Part shown: one piece after another, positions 52,527 to 64,000 of the stretch
Layout of the letters: each line of letters begins with the position of its first letter
How positions within the stretch are numbered: the stretch's first letter is position 1
NCBI GenBank assembly: GCA_011634665.1
Contig: WAEK01000015.1
Location: 790,501 to 854,500, forward strand
DNA length: 64,000 nucleotides
Direction: 5' to 3'
Origin: Mortierella sp. BCC40632
Taxonomy: Eukaryota > Mortierellomycota > Mortierellomycetes > Mortierellales > Mortierellaceae
Notes under the pieces: model-generated
Databases searched by the model: none
What the model was told of the DNA's origin: nothing
The model's input: the letters and a program-made list of their open reading frames with translations, nothing else
Position numbers and translations under genes: made by a program

Positions 52527-52775
52527 AGGAGTCCTTTCACAGGCGTTTCTCTCTCTTTCTCTCGTCTCGCTCGCTCGCTCTTCTCGTTCGCTCTCCGGGT
52601 TCGGTCCGTTTTCACGCCAATGTTGTGGCCTGCTATTCCTGTTATTGCGTGCTCCTGCCGCACCCCTCGTCGCTCTTTCTCTCTCCTTATCCGTATCGGT
52701 GGACCGACTATCGTGTCCTTCATCTAAATGAGGCTGCACGGCACGGAAACAACGCTCTATCGTATCTCTTTTCTT

Positions 52776-52811
<36 letters not shown>

Positions 52812-53537
52812 TCGCGCTTTTTACGTAGACACGGCACTCAGGGTGTCGGTCTCTGCATTCAGCCCGGGTTCTCCCATTGGGACTGACTCGCAATCTCGAC
52901 GCCTTGGCCTGGGCTTCTAGATCGTCTCTTTTGTCCCGCAGGGCTTGCAGCACATGTTTGTCCCATATACACCCGACACTAACCCAAGGTCGCTTTTATC
53001 TTTTTGTCGTACTCTCTCTCTATCTCTCTCTCTCTGTCCCGCTGGGTCTCTGGGATCCCTTTTTCTTTTTTCCTCCTTCATGCTTCGCCGCCCAAGCAGC
53101 CCAGACAGGTAAGCCGCTCTTTGGATATTTTTTTTTTCTCTCTCTCTCTCGAGCCGAAGGCTAGTGCGGATGCAGAATAGTTGCACACGGCTCTCTCTTT
53201 CTCGTCTCGTTTACCTGCTTTTCTCTCATTTTCCTACTCTCTTGCTGGGGTGGCATATGAAATGAAATGCTTGGCACAATCGGGGTTCAGACGCACGTTC
53301 ATGTGCTTGTGGCCCTTTTTTTCCCCTGTCTTCTCTTTCGGGGTGCGTGTGGGAGGAGAGACGGGGGCACTGGCTCAGGCCAAGGAAGAGGAAGGGGGGA
53401 GGAAAGAAGAGGTTTCCCTTTTCCTTTTCTTTTTCCTTTTCTTCTTTGGCAGGTCCATGGGTGCACGAAGGGATTTTAACACGAGGGCAACCAGTGCACA
53501 CCGTCGTACTGTGTCGCACCTGTCCTGGTTTCGTCGT

Positions 53538-53568
<31 letters not shown>

Positions 53569-55452
53569 GTTCTTTCATGCATGCGAGCGCGAGAGAGTGT
53601 GTGTGCTGTAGTTTGAGGAAAGGAAAATAGAAACCAAAATGAACGCGCATGAACTGAATAGAATCGAACAGCAGCAGGGCCTTCTTCGTTCTTCTTTCTT
53701 TCGGATACTACAACTATCGAGAAACAACACTCACCAAACCTTTCTGACTTTTTTTTTTACGTTTCAAAACTAGATGCCCCACAAGCGTTCCCATTCCTGC
53801 CTTATCATCCGATTCGTGTCTACAAGGTGGTCAGTACTTATGCTGAACTCCAGTTCAACAAGTTGATGAGGCTTGTCCCTCTCTTTGGTCACTTTGCTCG
53901 CTTCCAGCTCACCAACAGCAAAAAGACGGACGTCGTCAAGTATGTTTTTCTTCTTCTTTTGTTTATCTTCTTTTGTTCCTGTTTGTTTTGTTGTTTTTGT
54001 CTTTTTTCTATCCACCGTCGTCGTCGTTCTCTCTATCTATCTTGTTCTTATCTTTTGTGTCGCCCACACTGACCCTCTGTACTCTTTCTCCCCCCCTCTC
54101 ATCCCCCTTGCATGTGCATGGAATAGGAATGTGTCCTACGGAAGCGGAGGCAAAACACTAGACGTCTACATCGGTTCACCTTCGGCCACTGCCGCATATT
54201 CAAACAACGAAGGAGGCTTCCATGGATCCGATGACGATGCTGAATCGGATCACACTGTCGAATCCAATGGAAGTCCCGTGATTGTCTATGTCTATGGAGG
54301 CTCATGGGACTCTGGTCACAAGAGCATGTTGATGCCCATGGCCCAGAACTTGGCCAGCCAAGGATATGTAGTCGTTGTTCCTGACTATACACTTTACCCA
54401 AAGGCCAAGATTGAGGACATGGTCCGGGATGTACAAGATGCGGTTGTGTGGACGACCCAGAATGTGACCCGATATGGTGGTGATCCCAACAATATTTATC
54501 TGATGGGTTCTGGATCGGGTGCCCATGTGGCTTCGTTGGCGATCATGCATGATGCTGTTCAACAACTGGGCGGAATCCCAGGTCCATCTGTCGAGTCGGA
54601 TAAAACGCCCTTGGTAGAATTGCCTGCCTGGCCTGATGTACCGACAACGCTTCATGGTTCTGGCAAGAGTGGACTTCTCAAAGAGCGCGTCCATGGCTTG
54701 ATCTTGTAAGTTGAAGAGAGAGAGAGAGAGAGAATGTGTGTTTTTTTTTCTTTTTCTTTTTTTTTTTTTTTTTTTTTTATTGTACGGGTTTTACTGTTTT
54801 CTCTGACTGACTCGGTTCTCTTTTGGGATTTGACCGAGCTAGGTTTTCTGGAGTGTTTGATATTACATTCTACTATGCATACTTGCACAAGCGTGGTATT
54901 GAGGAAGTCTCGGCCATGCCCCGAGTGATGCATCAATCTGCCAACAACTATCTTGCCTGTTCACCCTCATGGATCCTAGCCAACGCCACCTCACACCTGG
55001 AGACACCTGATCAACTGGGACAAGTATTGCCCAAGTCGATTTTGATTATCCATGGTGACAATGATCGATTGGTTCCTTCTCATTCCTCTCAAACGTTGTT
55101 CGATCTGTTGTGTGCGGCCGAGATTCAGAATATCAAGTTCAAGTTGTATACGGGTCAGAGTCATTTGGATCCTGCGATTGATTTGATCTTGCCCTCGAAT
55201 CCGATCACGGCCGTGTTGTTGAATGATATTGCGGATGTGGTTCGACCGAATCTTGGAATGGGAGAGAATGGATCTGGTACGGGAGCATCGACACCGAATG
55301 GACTTTTGGAGGAAGAAGAAGTTCTCAAGGGTTTACATCAACAGCCCCATCCACAGCAACAACAACTGAGGCAAAGGGAAATGGATTTACATTCCAAGAA
55401 CTTGGCTGCGAGTCTGTTACGTCGCAGCCCCAATACTACCGTCAGTTATTAG
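51649..55452 (+). CDS. Alpha/beta-hydrolase, prenylcysteine methylesterase-like, lacking nucleophile Ser
   Basis: Confident exons: 51649-51733, 51887-51932, 53774-53939, 54127-54705 and 54843-55452. The N-terminus (WLAFLASFFLPVWITLT and MVYAIAWLIYLRYG) looks like two membrane segments. The hydrolase core has the oxyanion loop VYVYGGSWDSG, VVPDYTLYPKAKIEDMV, IHGDNDRLVP with the likely acid Asp, and GQSHLDP with the likely His. At the nucleophile elbow, where relatives have GxSxG (MG.SAGAH type), the sequence is MGSGSGAH: the central position is Gly (codon 54512-54514). The protein may be inactive, or the Ser two residues on may substitute. At least one linking exon (entering in phase 2, leaving in phase 1) is missing between 51933 and 53773; 52942-52988 fits the phases but is unproven. 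The C-terminus is Gln-rich. Confidence 0.8.
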
Positions 55453-55755
55453 ATGACCAAAAAGAGGGGAGGGAAAAAAAAAATATGAAATGAACAAGGT
55501 GGGAGAGTGTGTATGATATTCACCTGCCACCACCACACATACGCAGTATCAACGCCATTCATCCAACATCCTAACAGAAAAAAGAAAAGAAAAGAAAGAA
55601 AGAGATATGGAGAGGAAAAGGAGAAAACCCTCTGCAAAAAGGGTCTCGGGATATTGACTTAGGCACGCTTTTTTTTTCGCGTCGCGTCGCGCATATTCTT
55701 TTCTATTTGAATTGCGCAAACTATGTACATATACCTCAGTTGATCTCCTTTATTC

Positions 55756-55793
<38 letters not shown>

Positions 55794-56172
55794 AGATCGG
55801 CGTTGGTTAAGTGAACCATGATTTCGCCCTAGCTCCCTCCCCCTCCCTCCCCTTTTTCTCCTCTGCCTCTGTCTCCTTCCCTCCTTCCCCCAAAGAGTCG
55901 ATGAATCGTAATAATAATAATAAAAAAAAAACTGTTCTGAACAATGTTTCGACTATAGTACTGTAAACAAGACCCGTCTTTGTTGTTTAAATCGAAGGGA
56001 AAGATGAGGCTTACTCAGCCTCAGAGTTAATCTACATAGGGGAGAGAGAGAGAGAGAGAGAGAGAATCAAAGGGAATGCAAAAAGGAAAGAAAATAATCA
56101 TGTGGAGAAGAATGCGCCTAAAAAAAAAAAGTAATAAAAGATATAAAAAAAAAAAAAAAAAAAAACTATGCT
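55453..56172. other. Convergent spacer
   Basis: This spacer separates the hydrolase stop from the stop of the minus-strand carrier gene. Besides the CAA repeat it contains a CGCGTCGCGTCGCG block (55678-55691), A runs and a GA tract (56043-56065). No coding signal is visible. Confidence 0.5.
55757..55793. repeat. (CAA)n repeat
   Basis: About twelve tandem CAA units lie downstream of the hydrolase stop codon, in the presumed 3' untranslated or intergenic region before the convergent MTM1-like gene. Confidence 0.9.
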
Positions 56173-58536
56173 TTAAAGAGCCGAGGCCGTGTTCACCGTG
56201 GCCAGTCGAGGAAGAGTACTATCACGCAAGTGAATCAATCTATCCTCTGGTCCTCCTCCACTCATACTAGGAGGTCCTGACACTTCATTCCCACTTCCGT
56301 TATTGGCTCCTGTTCCTCTTCCCGAAGAAGAAGAAGAAGAAGAAGATGGCGGTGATGCACCAATACCCCACCATTGTTCTGACAGCGCCTTCTTTCCAAT
56401 CTCATAACTCGAAATCATGATTGCACAGCTCGGTGCCACCTTGGCCACACGTGCTGTCAAACCTCTCCACAATCCACGATAACCTTCTTCCTCAACAATG
56501 GCTCGCATCAATCGAATCATCTTTGTATGCACAGGTTGAGCCAAATCCACCTGACGTCGTGTCTTGGCTACATCAAATGGTGTTGTCAGCGTCGCAGCAA
56601 TCTAAGGAGAGAAATGGAAAGAGGGAATGCGTATATTAGAAAAAAAAAACGTCAGTGATCTTCCTTTCATCCTTTTTTTGTATGGTTACTCTTCAAGCGC
56701 TTATCACAGGAGAAAGAGGAAGAAGAAGAAAAAAAAAAACCAAGTTTTCTTTTTACCATTCCAGAGAGCGCTCCACTGGCAAAGGCAATCTCAAACTCGT
56801 TCAGAGTGGGAGTCAGAGGATGGTTTCGAGTGTCCCAGGCAATGATGTTTCGCTTGATATTCTCATACCCCATCCAGTAGATCGCTAACAAAGACATACA
56901 AAATAGATATATGGAAAAGAGAGAGAGGGACGATCAGCATCTAGAATGACCCTGTCAAGAAAACAACGGAGAAAAAAAAAGAGAGAAAGAGAGAAAGAGA
57001 GAGAGGGAGACTCACCACTAAAGGGAACATCTCGCCAAAGAGTAGGAGCCAGTCCACGCCAAAGCGACAATACGCCCTCATTCCGGACCATGCTGACCAC
57101 GCCTTGGAAAACTCCTCGAAAAAGTCCTGAATTGCTCTTTGTATCTGTATGTACACTCTGCATCCGTGTCCTGAACAATTCAAGTGGTGAGATGACCGTT
57201 GCGGCGACAGCTATAAACAAAATTAAAATAATAATAATAGTAACAATTTAGTCCGCATGGTCTTGACGGGGATGCACAAGTCAAAGCAGAGAAACAAAAG
57301 GACGAAAAAAATAAAAATAAAAATAAAAAGGAAACATTCACATACTCCGTGCAAATCCACCGGCGGCAAGAGGCGCGATCGAATTTCGGTATTCATACAA
57401 GAACAAACTCGTCGAAACAGAGTCTCCTTCTGAGGATGGTTCAAATACCGTCATGTGTTCAGACAATTGTTCCTTCAGATAATCATATCCCACAAAATAA
57501 ATCACCGTCGCCGGAATAGACATGGCCACCGTCGGTGACAAGCCTCTCCAGAGTGAAGACGCTCCTTCGTATCGGACAATCTTTTTAATCCCATCCCATG
57601 TCCCGTGGAAATGTCGGTCCTGAGCAGCCTTGGAGAGATGGTTGTTCTCAATACAATTGGCTGCCAATTGCTCGAGTCGTTGTTGTTGGAGTCTGGAGGA
57701 TTTCATCCCGATCACGGTTCCTTCCTGATGTTGTTGAATAATACTCGAACCACACCCTGTCAAAGCACCAGATGTAGGTGGTACTCTTGAGGTGGCACGA
57801 GGAGAGAATCGTTTAGCGGCTGCAATGATGTTGGCTGCATTCTGCCTTAGTCCAGCTGTGGCAGTTGCGGTTGTAGAGGTGGAGGTGGGAGAGGTAGAGT
57901 TTGAAGGCAATTGTTGATTGGGAGCAAAAAAGACTTCTCGACAACAGGTGCAGAGTTTCTCGTAGGCAGAGGCATCGCTTGTGTAGGTGAACGGGACAGC
58001 ACAGGTCGGCGTGGCAATGACAGTTTGAGATTGAAGTCTTGTCTTGACGACATCCAAAGGGGTCACTGTTCAAAACGCCATGAGTATAAAAATAACAAAC
58101 AAGGAATTAGGGTCTTTCAACAAAGGCGTTGTTATTGGATGAGATTCTACACATGGCTATGCCCAGCGTGGGAATAGGAGGGAAGGAAAGGATTGGATTC
58201 TGTTTGTCTATCGTCCTTCTCTTCTTCTTTTAAGTCCTCCCCTTTTCTTTCTTTTCTCTTACCTAGTAGGGATGTGAGGAGAGATCCTGCACATGCAGAG
58301 ATCATGCGTTGTCCTGTAGAGGGTTGGATCGTGCTGTTGCTACTGTTATCTGACTTGGACTGATTAATGTTGACAGCAAGGGCGTTCGTCACTGCAGAGG
58401 GAGCAGAGGCAGGGTATGATGATGACGATGATGGAGATGAGGTCAACGAGGACAAGGAAAGTGGCATTGAAGTCGGGGTAGCCATGGTGGATGGAACCAG
58501 ACTGGGTCTCTGAGTCGTCAAGGAGTGGTCTCCCAT
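56173..58536 (-). CDS. MTM1: Mitochondrial carrier, Mtm1/SLC25A39-SLC25A40 type
   Basis: Five exons in transcript order: 58536-58263, 58065-57346, 57210-57016, 56884-56757 and 56601-56173, in phase, 581 residues. Three carrier repeats are visible with signatures [25 protein letters not shown] and [12 protein letters not shown], each followed by an EG...LWRGL motif. Repeat 1 is split by a long matrix-side insertion of about 100 residues containing four cysteines (TPTCAVP, then [11 protein letters not shown]). That arrangement characterises the Mtm1/SLC25A39 clade, which is linked to glutathione import and manganese/iron homeostasis in mitochondria; in the human protein loop cysteines have been implicated in iron-sulfur sensing. 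The N-terminus is a Ser/Thr-rich extension of about 75 residues, and the C-terminus is also low-complexity. The start at 58536 is the first in-frame ATG. Confidence 0.92.
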
Positions 58537-58942
58537 ATTTACAAAGGTCGATGCGTTGCTACTGCTACTACTGCTGCTGCTGCTGCTATGTTTCTGCGAT
58601 AATGTTTTTACAAAAGTCGGATATGTGGGTGAGTGAGTGCTCTCTGGTCAAGACTATCAAGGGATCAAAGCTTAAATAGTGAATGGGTTGGTTGTTGGGG
58701 TCAGTGGGGGCTTTTTGCTGGATAGCTGGAAGAAGGCGGGAGAGAGAGAGAAGGGGAGAGAAGGACGGGGAAACGTGTAGAAGAGTGGGGACCTGTCTGG
58801 CGACAGCTGCGCCGCTGTGCGTATTAAGAAAAAAAAATGGGGCCTGCGACGAATCGATCGTCGATCTGGTTGTTGGAACTGTGATCTCGCCTGTCCGAGA
58901 TAGGGGGGATGGAGAGGATGAAAGCGTGGGATAAACCGGTTG

Positions 58943-58982
<40 letters not shown>

Positions 58983-60430
58983 AGGGTACTCTTGGATCTC
59001 ATGTTCCCTTCTGTAACTCTAGGCTCGCCTTTTTTTTCCCTTTTTTTTTTTCTTTTCAAACAGCTGGACAGCGCAGACCGAATGAGTCAGAACGATCCTA
59101 ATGAGCAAAGGTCATTATGACAAAGCAACTGCAACTGTAACTGCTGTTGCAACTGTAATGCCAACTGTCTGGTGGCAAAAAAGACACAATACAAGAAAAC
59201 ATCGAGGATAGGAGGCAGGGGTTGAGTCGGCCAAGGGCCGAGAATGGGCGTAGTCGACGAAAGGGAAAGAGAGGGAATGGGAGTGGTTGTGGCAAATGGG
59301 TGAACCATTTACGCTTGCAGAACAAGAAAAAAAAATAGAGTGAGAGAGTATGTGCATTTCTTGCTCTACCTTGTGCTCGATGAGGACAATGGGAAATGGG
59401 AGACAAGGCAGTGAGGCCAGCAGGCGTTGATCAAGTCGATTGTAGAGAAGAATGAAAGAGAGCTGCTGCTGGTGGGAGAGAAAAGAGAGAGAGAGAGATA
59501 GAGGTAGAGAAGAGCGGCAAAGAGGAGGGAAAAAAAAAAAAAATGCGCTGCTTCGCTGCTTTCAAAAAAGGAGAAAACAGAGGTTACTCGCAAAGGGTAA
59601 ATCGAGAAGTCTCCGCTGGGCGCTTCTTCTCCCAACCACCCCATCTCTCTCACTCTCTCGCCACCAAGCCACGATGGCGTCTTTCTCATATCACCATTAG
59701 CCCGCGAAAAAAAAAAAAAAGAAGAGCGTTCTTCGTCGTCGTCTTGACGGTTGGGTTGGCCCAAAAGCTAACCTTACTTCTTTCCGAATCGCTCCATCCT
59801 CTCCTCCTACCAACCCCGGTGGGCCGCTTTCTATCAATCACTCCACACATACTCTCTCTCTTTCTCTTTCCTCATTACCCCTGTCACAGGACTCTAATCA
59901 CGGCTCTCTCTCTCTCTCCACCTACCTGGAAGGGACAGGGACAAGTGCACACACACACACACACACGCAGACCGCTCAAGCATCTTGTACACATACTGAC
60001 ACGGTTCTCTGCGACAAGAGATGGACCTAAAGGAGAACAGAGAAAAAGGTTTACCCTTTTTTTTTGCACATGGTCCATGTCGGGTGCGCGTATGTGAGAA
60101 AGAGCGATAGAAAGAGAGCGATAGAAAGAGAGAGAGAGAGAATGTATGAATGTGTCTCACTGACAGGGTACCGCCTCGTTTTCGCCTCATCTTATCCTCG
60201 AAAAGCCCTTTCCCCCCTCTCTTGGCACTCTCGAAAAAAAAAAGTTGTACCCGACCGTCGTGGTTTCCCTCAAATCCGTACAACTGGCTCTTTTTCAGGC
60301 ACAGCTTTACCTTCTACTAGACTAGAAACTCGATCATACCTGGGAGAGAGACTGTGGACCATAAATTACTCACACAGAACTCTTCACAGGAGGTTTCTAA
60401 CGCGTTCATTCCTTTCTCCTTTTCCTAGGG

Positions 60431-60474
<44 letters not shown>

Positions 60475-60871
60475 TTGTTGTTGTTGTTGGCACGCACCTT
60501 GGTAGTGGTACGCGTCATTCACCTCACGTCATACACACACACATACACAACCCAGATTACTATTACTATGTTATTTTCTTTTTTTTAAAACTCGACATGG
60601 GAACAGAATAGAAGGGAATCAAAGAGCAAGTGTCTGGAGTCACTGAGCAGAACTTCAATATATTGGTTTTCAAAGTGAACGAGTACTCGAGATCTATAGA
60701 TACTATGGATCATAATGAACAAATCATAAAGACGGCAGCCAGAAGCAGGTTCATATAGAATGAAGAGAGAGAGAGAGAGAGAGAGAGAAGAGATCGTTAG
60801 GAGCCAGAAATATACATACTATACTCTTTTGTCATTTCCTTGACTTTTGCTTTTTTGCTACATACCTTCGT
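58537..60871. other. 2.3-kb spacer: MTM1 promoter side and eS24 3' side
   Basis: Both flanking genes are on the minus strand. The region holds GA repeats (58947-58979, 60129-60140, 60768-60788), a poly-T run (60439-60473) and CA repeats (59946-59965). Scattered open stretches on both strands show no motif or convincing splice chain. I see no further gene. Confidence 0.5.
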
Positions 60872-62542
60872 TTACTTCTTGGCAACAGCAGCCTTGGCCT
60901 TCTTGGTGCCGCGGAGCTTCTTGCTGCGGTTCTTGCGCTCCTTGCGCTGCTTGCGAGAGGTCTTCGAGATCTCGACAAGACCGTGCTGTGGAAGAGGAAA
61001 AGAGATATTCGGAAGAAATCAGTACGTTGTTCGGAGAAGTAAAGAAAAGAAAAAAAAGGAAATGATAGAGTGAAGAGTCCCTCCCCCCCCTCCTGTGTCT
61101 TTGTCGGATCGCAAGATTCAAGACAATTGATCTCCTGAATGAGAACAACAGATCCAAAGAAGATTCGTCGAGATTGGATGACCATGAACATCCTGCAGGA
61201 GAAAATCAAATGACCTCCTCCTCACATTCCATCCAGGATTCCAATCTTTTTTTTTTTCTTCTGATCTTCATAAGACAGTTGCTCCTGTCAAATTCTTGTA
61301 CGATATCTTGTCCAATTGCCCATGTCTAGTCCGCAATATTTCTTATTTCTTCCTGAAGTGTCGAAATCTTGTAAATGTTTCCCATGAAGAATAGAAGGGG
61401 AGGGAAACAGAACGAGAAACAAAAAAAAAAAAAAAAAAAAAGAGAGATGGCCAAAAGGAAATACATACACGAGCGAGGCGGTACTTGGGCTCGAACTTCT
61501 TGGCAGACTCCAAGTTGTCGTAGATCAAAGCAAAGCCAGTCGACTTTCCACCACCGAAGGCAGTGCGGAAACCGAAGCAGAAGACGACCTCCTTGTCAAC
61601 CTTGTACATCTTGGCGAGCTTCTCGCGGAGCTCATCCTTGGAGATGTTGGCACGGGCAGGGTGGATGATATCCACGACCTATTTTAGTTGATAGCGTTGT
61701 TGAGCGGTTAGGACGGTGGAGTCCCCCTTTTTTTTTGGGTTCTTTTTTTTTCCTTGGTTCATGCCATGGTGCCTTTTTTTTCGACATTTTTGAAAAAGGA
61801 GTCCATCCATTCCCGAGTTAATCCTTGCTTACCATTTGCTTTCTGGCCAAGAGGCGGTTGGTCAAGAACTTGCGGGTTCTGATGGTAGCAGTGGAATCAG
61901 CCTAGAAGGATGATTTATAGTCATTTGGGAGAATAATAAAAAGAGATATCAGCATTCCGTTGCCATTCTTTTTTTCTTTTGTTCATGACATTGAGGGGGA
62001 GGCGTCCCCCCACCCCCGATCCGGATCAGAGTTTCTGGTCGAGGGTTATTCCTGTTGTTCTGTTGAAGAATAGATCCCTCATGTTGGAGAGGAAGGAAAC
62101 AGATGGTCATGTAGAGTTGACTAGATTCAGCATGGACAGGCCCTTTCCTCGCATTGCTTCTTTTTTTTTTGGTAGCGTCGAGAGGAAAACTGCCTGTAAC
62201 CAAACATGGTGGAGACGAGTGGACGAGTCCATTGGTCGTGAGTATCGCATGGCTGGTCAGCCTTTCTTTCTTTGATTCCATCATGTCGAAATGGGATGCC
62301 TGTCCCCAGGTGGTCGAATCGAATCATGTCAATTTCGCTCCATTCTTCCAGAGAGAATGAAATAAAACCAGTCGAGCAGAATCCATGATCCATGATACAC
62401 AGCTGTCGTGGCAGATGGCGTTGTCCATGTAGGTCGATGGATAGATAGAGTCGACGGATGGATGGTTCCTTGGTTGCCTCCTCCTTTTTTTTCCAGTGCT
62501 GAGAGTTCCACGGTGACTGTCAAGGGCTTCTCAGCTCACCAT
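60872..62542 (-). CDS. RPS24: 40S ribosomal protein eS24
   Basis: Four exons in transcript order: 62542-62540, 61901-61833, 61678-61469 and 60985-60872, giving 131 residues. Exon 1 contributes only the start ATG, followed directly by the donor GTGAGC. Exon 2 gives [18 protein letters not shown], exon 3 [37 protein letters not shown] and KYRLAR, and exon 4 [19 protein letters not shown] with a Lys-rich C-terminus. This is the complete eS24 protein of the small ribosomal subunit, at the normal family length (about 130). All junctions are phase 0. Intron 1 is 638 nt and intron 3 is 483 nt; I looked for C/D-box snoRNA motifs in them and found none convincing. Human RPS24 also has an ATG-only first coding exon. 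Confidence 0.96.
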
Positions 62543-62752
62543 GATTTTGCGATCAAAAGAGGAGGTTTAGGAAAATCGCAGTGGAACGAATCTTATGCTT
62601 GTGAACTTGCCTCTCTCTCACAAATGAGTCACGTGCACATTTGACCTTTTTTTTTATTTGCTGCCTCTAAAAACGAAAACGAAAAAAGGGCGCGAGGGGA
62701 AACACGCGCGTGTTGCTATGATAAAATACTCTTCACCCGATCTCCTCTAGTC

Positions 62753-63650
62753 TCATGCCATAGTGGCAAGAGGTACTGGCTTTGTCCCTGTGTGGTTTAG
62801 ATTCGTTGCTGCAAGGACATCCATGGCCCTGGCTTCGTCGCGTGCTTGCGCCATCCCAGCTTCAGTCCAGTCTATCCGATTCTGGATCTCTTGCTCATAC
62901 GCCTTGCTGGCCTCGCGTCCTGCTCCTCCCTGTGTCCAAAGTTGGAATCCTGCAACGAAATGTGCCTGTTCCTTGGTCTCGATAGCCTTGGGGGAGCGTT
63001 GTGCTCTTACCCACTCGATCACTTCCCGATGGTCCCTGAAATATTGGAGTCTAAGCAGCCAACAGCACGCCACCACCGCCGCGCGACCGACACCTGGGGG
63101 AGGAGGTGTTTTTGGGGAAGGAGAAAAGTCAGGGTTGCATGCTCTATTGGTCAGGAGGAAGGTGGCCAACAAAGGGTGGCTCAAGGGTTCCTCGTGTAAA
63201 AAGGTGTTGTGGTGTAAAAAAAAGAGAGAGAAGAAAAAGAAGAAAAAGGGCAACAGGAGAGGGGTGGTGAGCATCTTTATCAATGATCATACAAAGGGTT
63301 TCCTTACCTCCTCTACAGTGCGCGAGTACATTCTGTCCTTTTCTTGCAGTTTCGTCCATCTTATTGAGGACGCGGTCCATCTCAGCAAAGGAATATGGCG
63401 TGCTTCCTTCTACCATTGGGATCCTTTAATTTTTTTTGGGTTCCGTGGAGTGGGTTTCACCCCCAATAGATAAAGAGGAGAGAGATATCAGATCGGGCGA
63501 TAGGCGAGCAGACCAGAGTTGTGTCCATCTATGTAAGAAGCAAATCAACCGAGGCATTACCTGATCACATCAAGACCATGGCTATTGGCGGCCTCCAAGT
63601 ACTTTGGGAATGGAGAACCAAGCAGTTCCAACTCATCATCGAAAAGGCAG
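62753..63650 (-). CDS. Tyrosine/dual-specificity phosphatase, 5' end missing
   Basis: Three confident exons in transcript order: 63650-63561, 63423-63308 and 63093-62753, stop at 62753. They encode CLFDDELELLGSPFPKYLE, HGLDVIRIPMVEGSTPYSF and the P-loop NVLAHCRGGVGRAAVVACCW, with the CX5R active site (C-R-G-G-V-G-R) split by an intron. An alpha-helical C-terminal region of about 100 residues follows. The enzyme would be a cysteine-based protein phosphatase; the substrate is unknown. Exon 63650 enters in phase 2, so earlier exons exist. A 22-nt segment at 63974-63953 (AG before, GTACAA after) fits the phase and would supply GHDGGWTT, but the true start lies beyond the right edge or is unresolved. 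Confidence 0.85.
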
Positions 63651-64000
63651 CTATTGCATTGTGGCAACAAGAAGAAAACAAAGATCCATGGAAAAACGGA
63701 GGAGAAAGGGGAAGGGGAAGGGGAAGAGAAGAGGGGGGGTAAAAGGAGAAGGGGTTGGAAAAGGGAGAAGTGGGGAATGGAGATGGAGTGAACAACCGAA
63801 TGATTACAATGCATATCTGGCTGGTAATTTGCCTAGTTCACTGAGAGATTTTTTTTTTTTTTTTTTTTTTTTTTTCAGCAGCGTTCTGCCTTTTTGTTAT
63901 TCTCTTTCTCTCCCATTTCTTCCCAAGGTCGTGTGTGTATGGATTTTTGTACGTAGTCCACCCTCCGTCATGTCCTACCACCCCAAATACAAATCACCCT

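Noticed and set aside
61470..62539. Intron-encoded C/D-box snoRNA in the eS24 gene
   Set aside because: Only an imperfect C-box-like string near 62280 on the minus strand was seen, with no properly spaced D box.

Overview
The window is nuclear DNA from a fungus, most likely an early-diverging lineage such as Mortierellomycota or another Mucoromycota group. The evidence is: protein-coding genes densely interrupted by short GT-AG introns (up to nine coding exons per gene); clearly eukaryotic proteins (Erv41, Snx3, Trm1, RPS24); a signal-peptide kelch receptor-like protein; a fungal-type GDP-fucose O-fucosyltransferase; and an SSXT-domain coactivator, a type best known from animals and plants. 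Homopolymer T/A tracts and GA/CT microsatellites are extreme in introns and intergenic DNA. The lineage assignment is inference, not a search result.

Layout. 2037-5042 (+) kelch/transmembrane protein; 5437-7818 (-) FAD-dependent monooxygenase; 8156-9974 (+) Erv41, divergent from the monooxygenase; 10385-12110 (-) Vip1-type RRM protein, first exon uncertain; 14205-16996 (-) choline/ethanolamine phosphotransferase; about 17.0-24.3 kb a repeat-rich stretch with no confident gene but a few coding-like fragments; 24289-28152 (+) malic enzyme; 28840-34921 (-) a 1,913-residue Gln-rich SSXT protein, preceded by a decayed duplicate of its own 5' end at 35560-36010; 36726-38472 (-) Voa1/Ac45-like V-ATPase assembly factor; 39832-41637 (-) O-fucosyltransferase-like protein; 44963-47115 (-) sorting nexin Snx3/Grd19; 47724-50688 (+) Trm1, divergent from Snx3; 51649-55452 (+) alpha/beta-hydrolase lacking the usual nucleophile Ser; 56173-58536 (-) Mtm1/SLC25A39-type mitochondrial carrier; 60872-62542 (-) ribosomal protein eS24; from 62753 to beyond the right edge (-) a tyrosine/dual-specificity phosphatase missing its 5' end.

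The genes are not an operon or cluster. They are ordinary housekeeping loci: secretory trafficking (Erv41, Voa1, Snx3, fucosyltransferase), lipid synthesis, mitochondrial metabolism (malic enzyme, Mtm1), translation (Trm1, eS24) and transcription (SSXT). Exon chains were built by hand from splice signals, reading-phase agreement and family knowledge. Most close perfectly in phase.

I found no CRISPR, rRNA, tRNA, transposon or obviously new multi-gene system. The most unusual signals are the SSXT protein with its tandem-duplicated 5' end, the hydrolase with a replaced catalytic Ser, very small exons (an 11-nt exon and a start-codon-only exon), and a sense-strand bias of intronic poly-T tracts.
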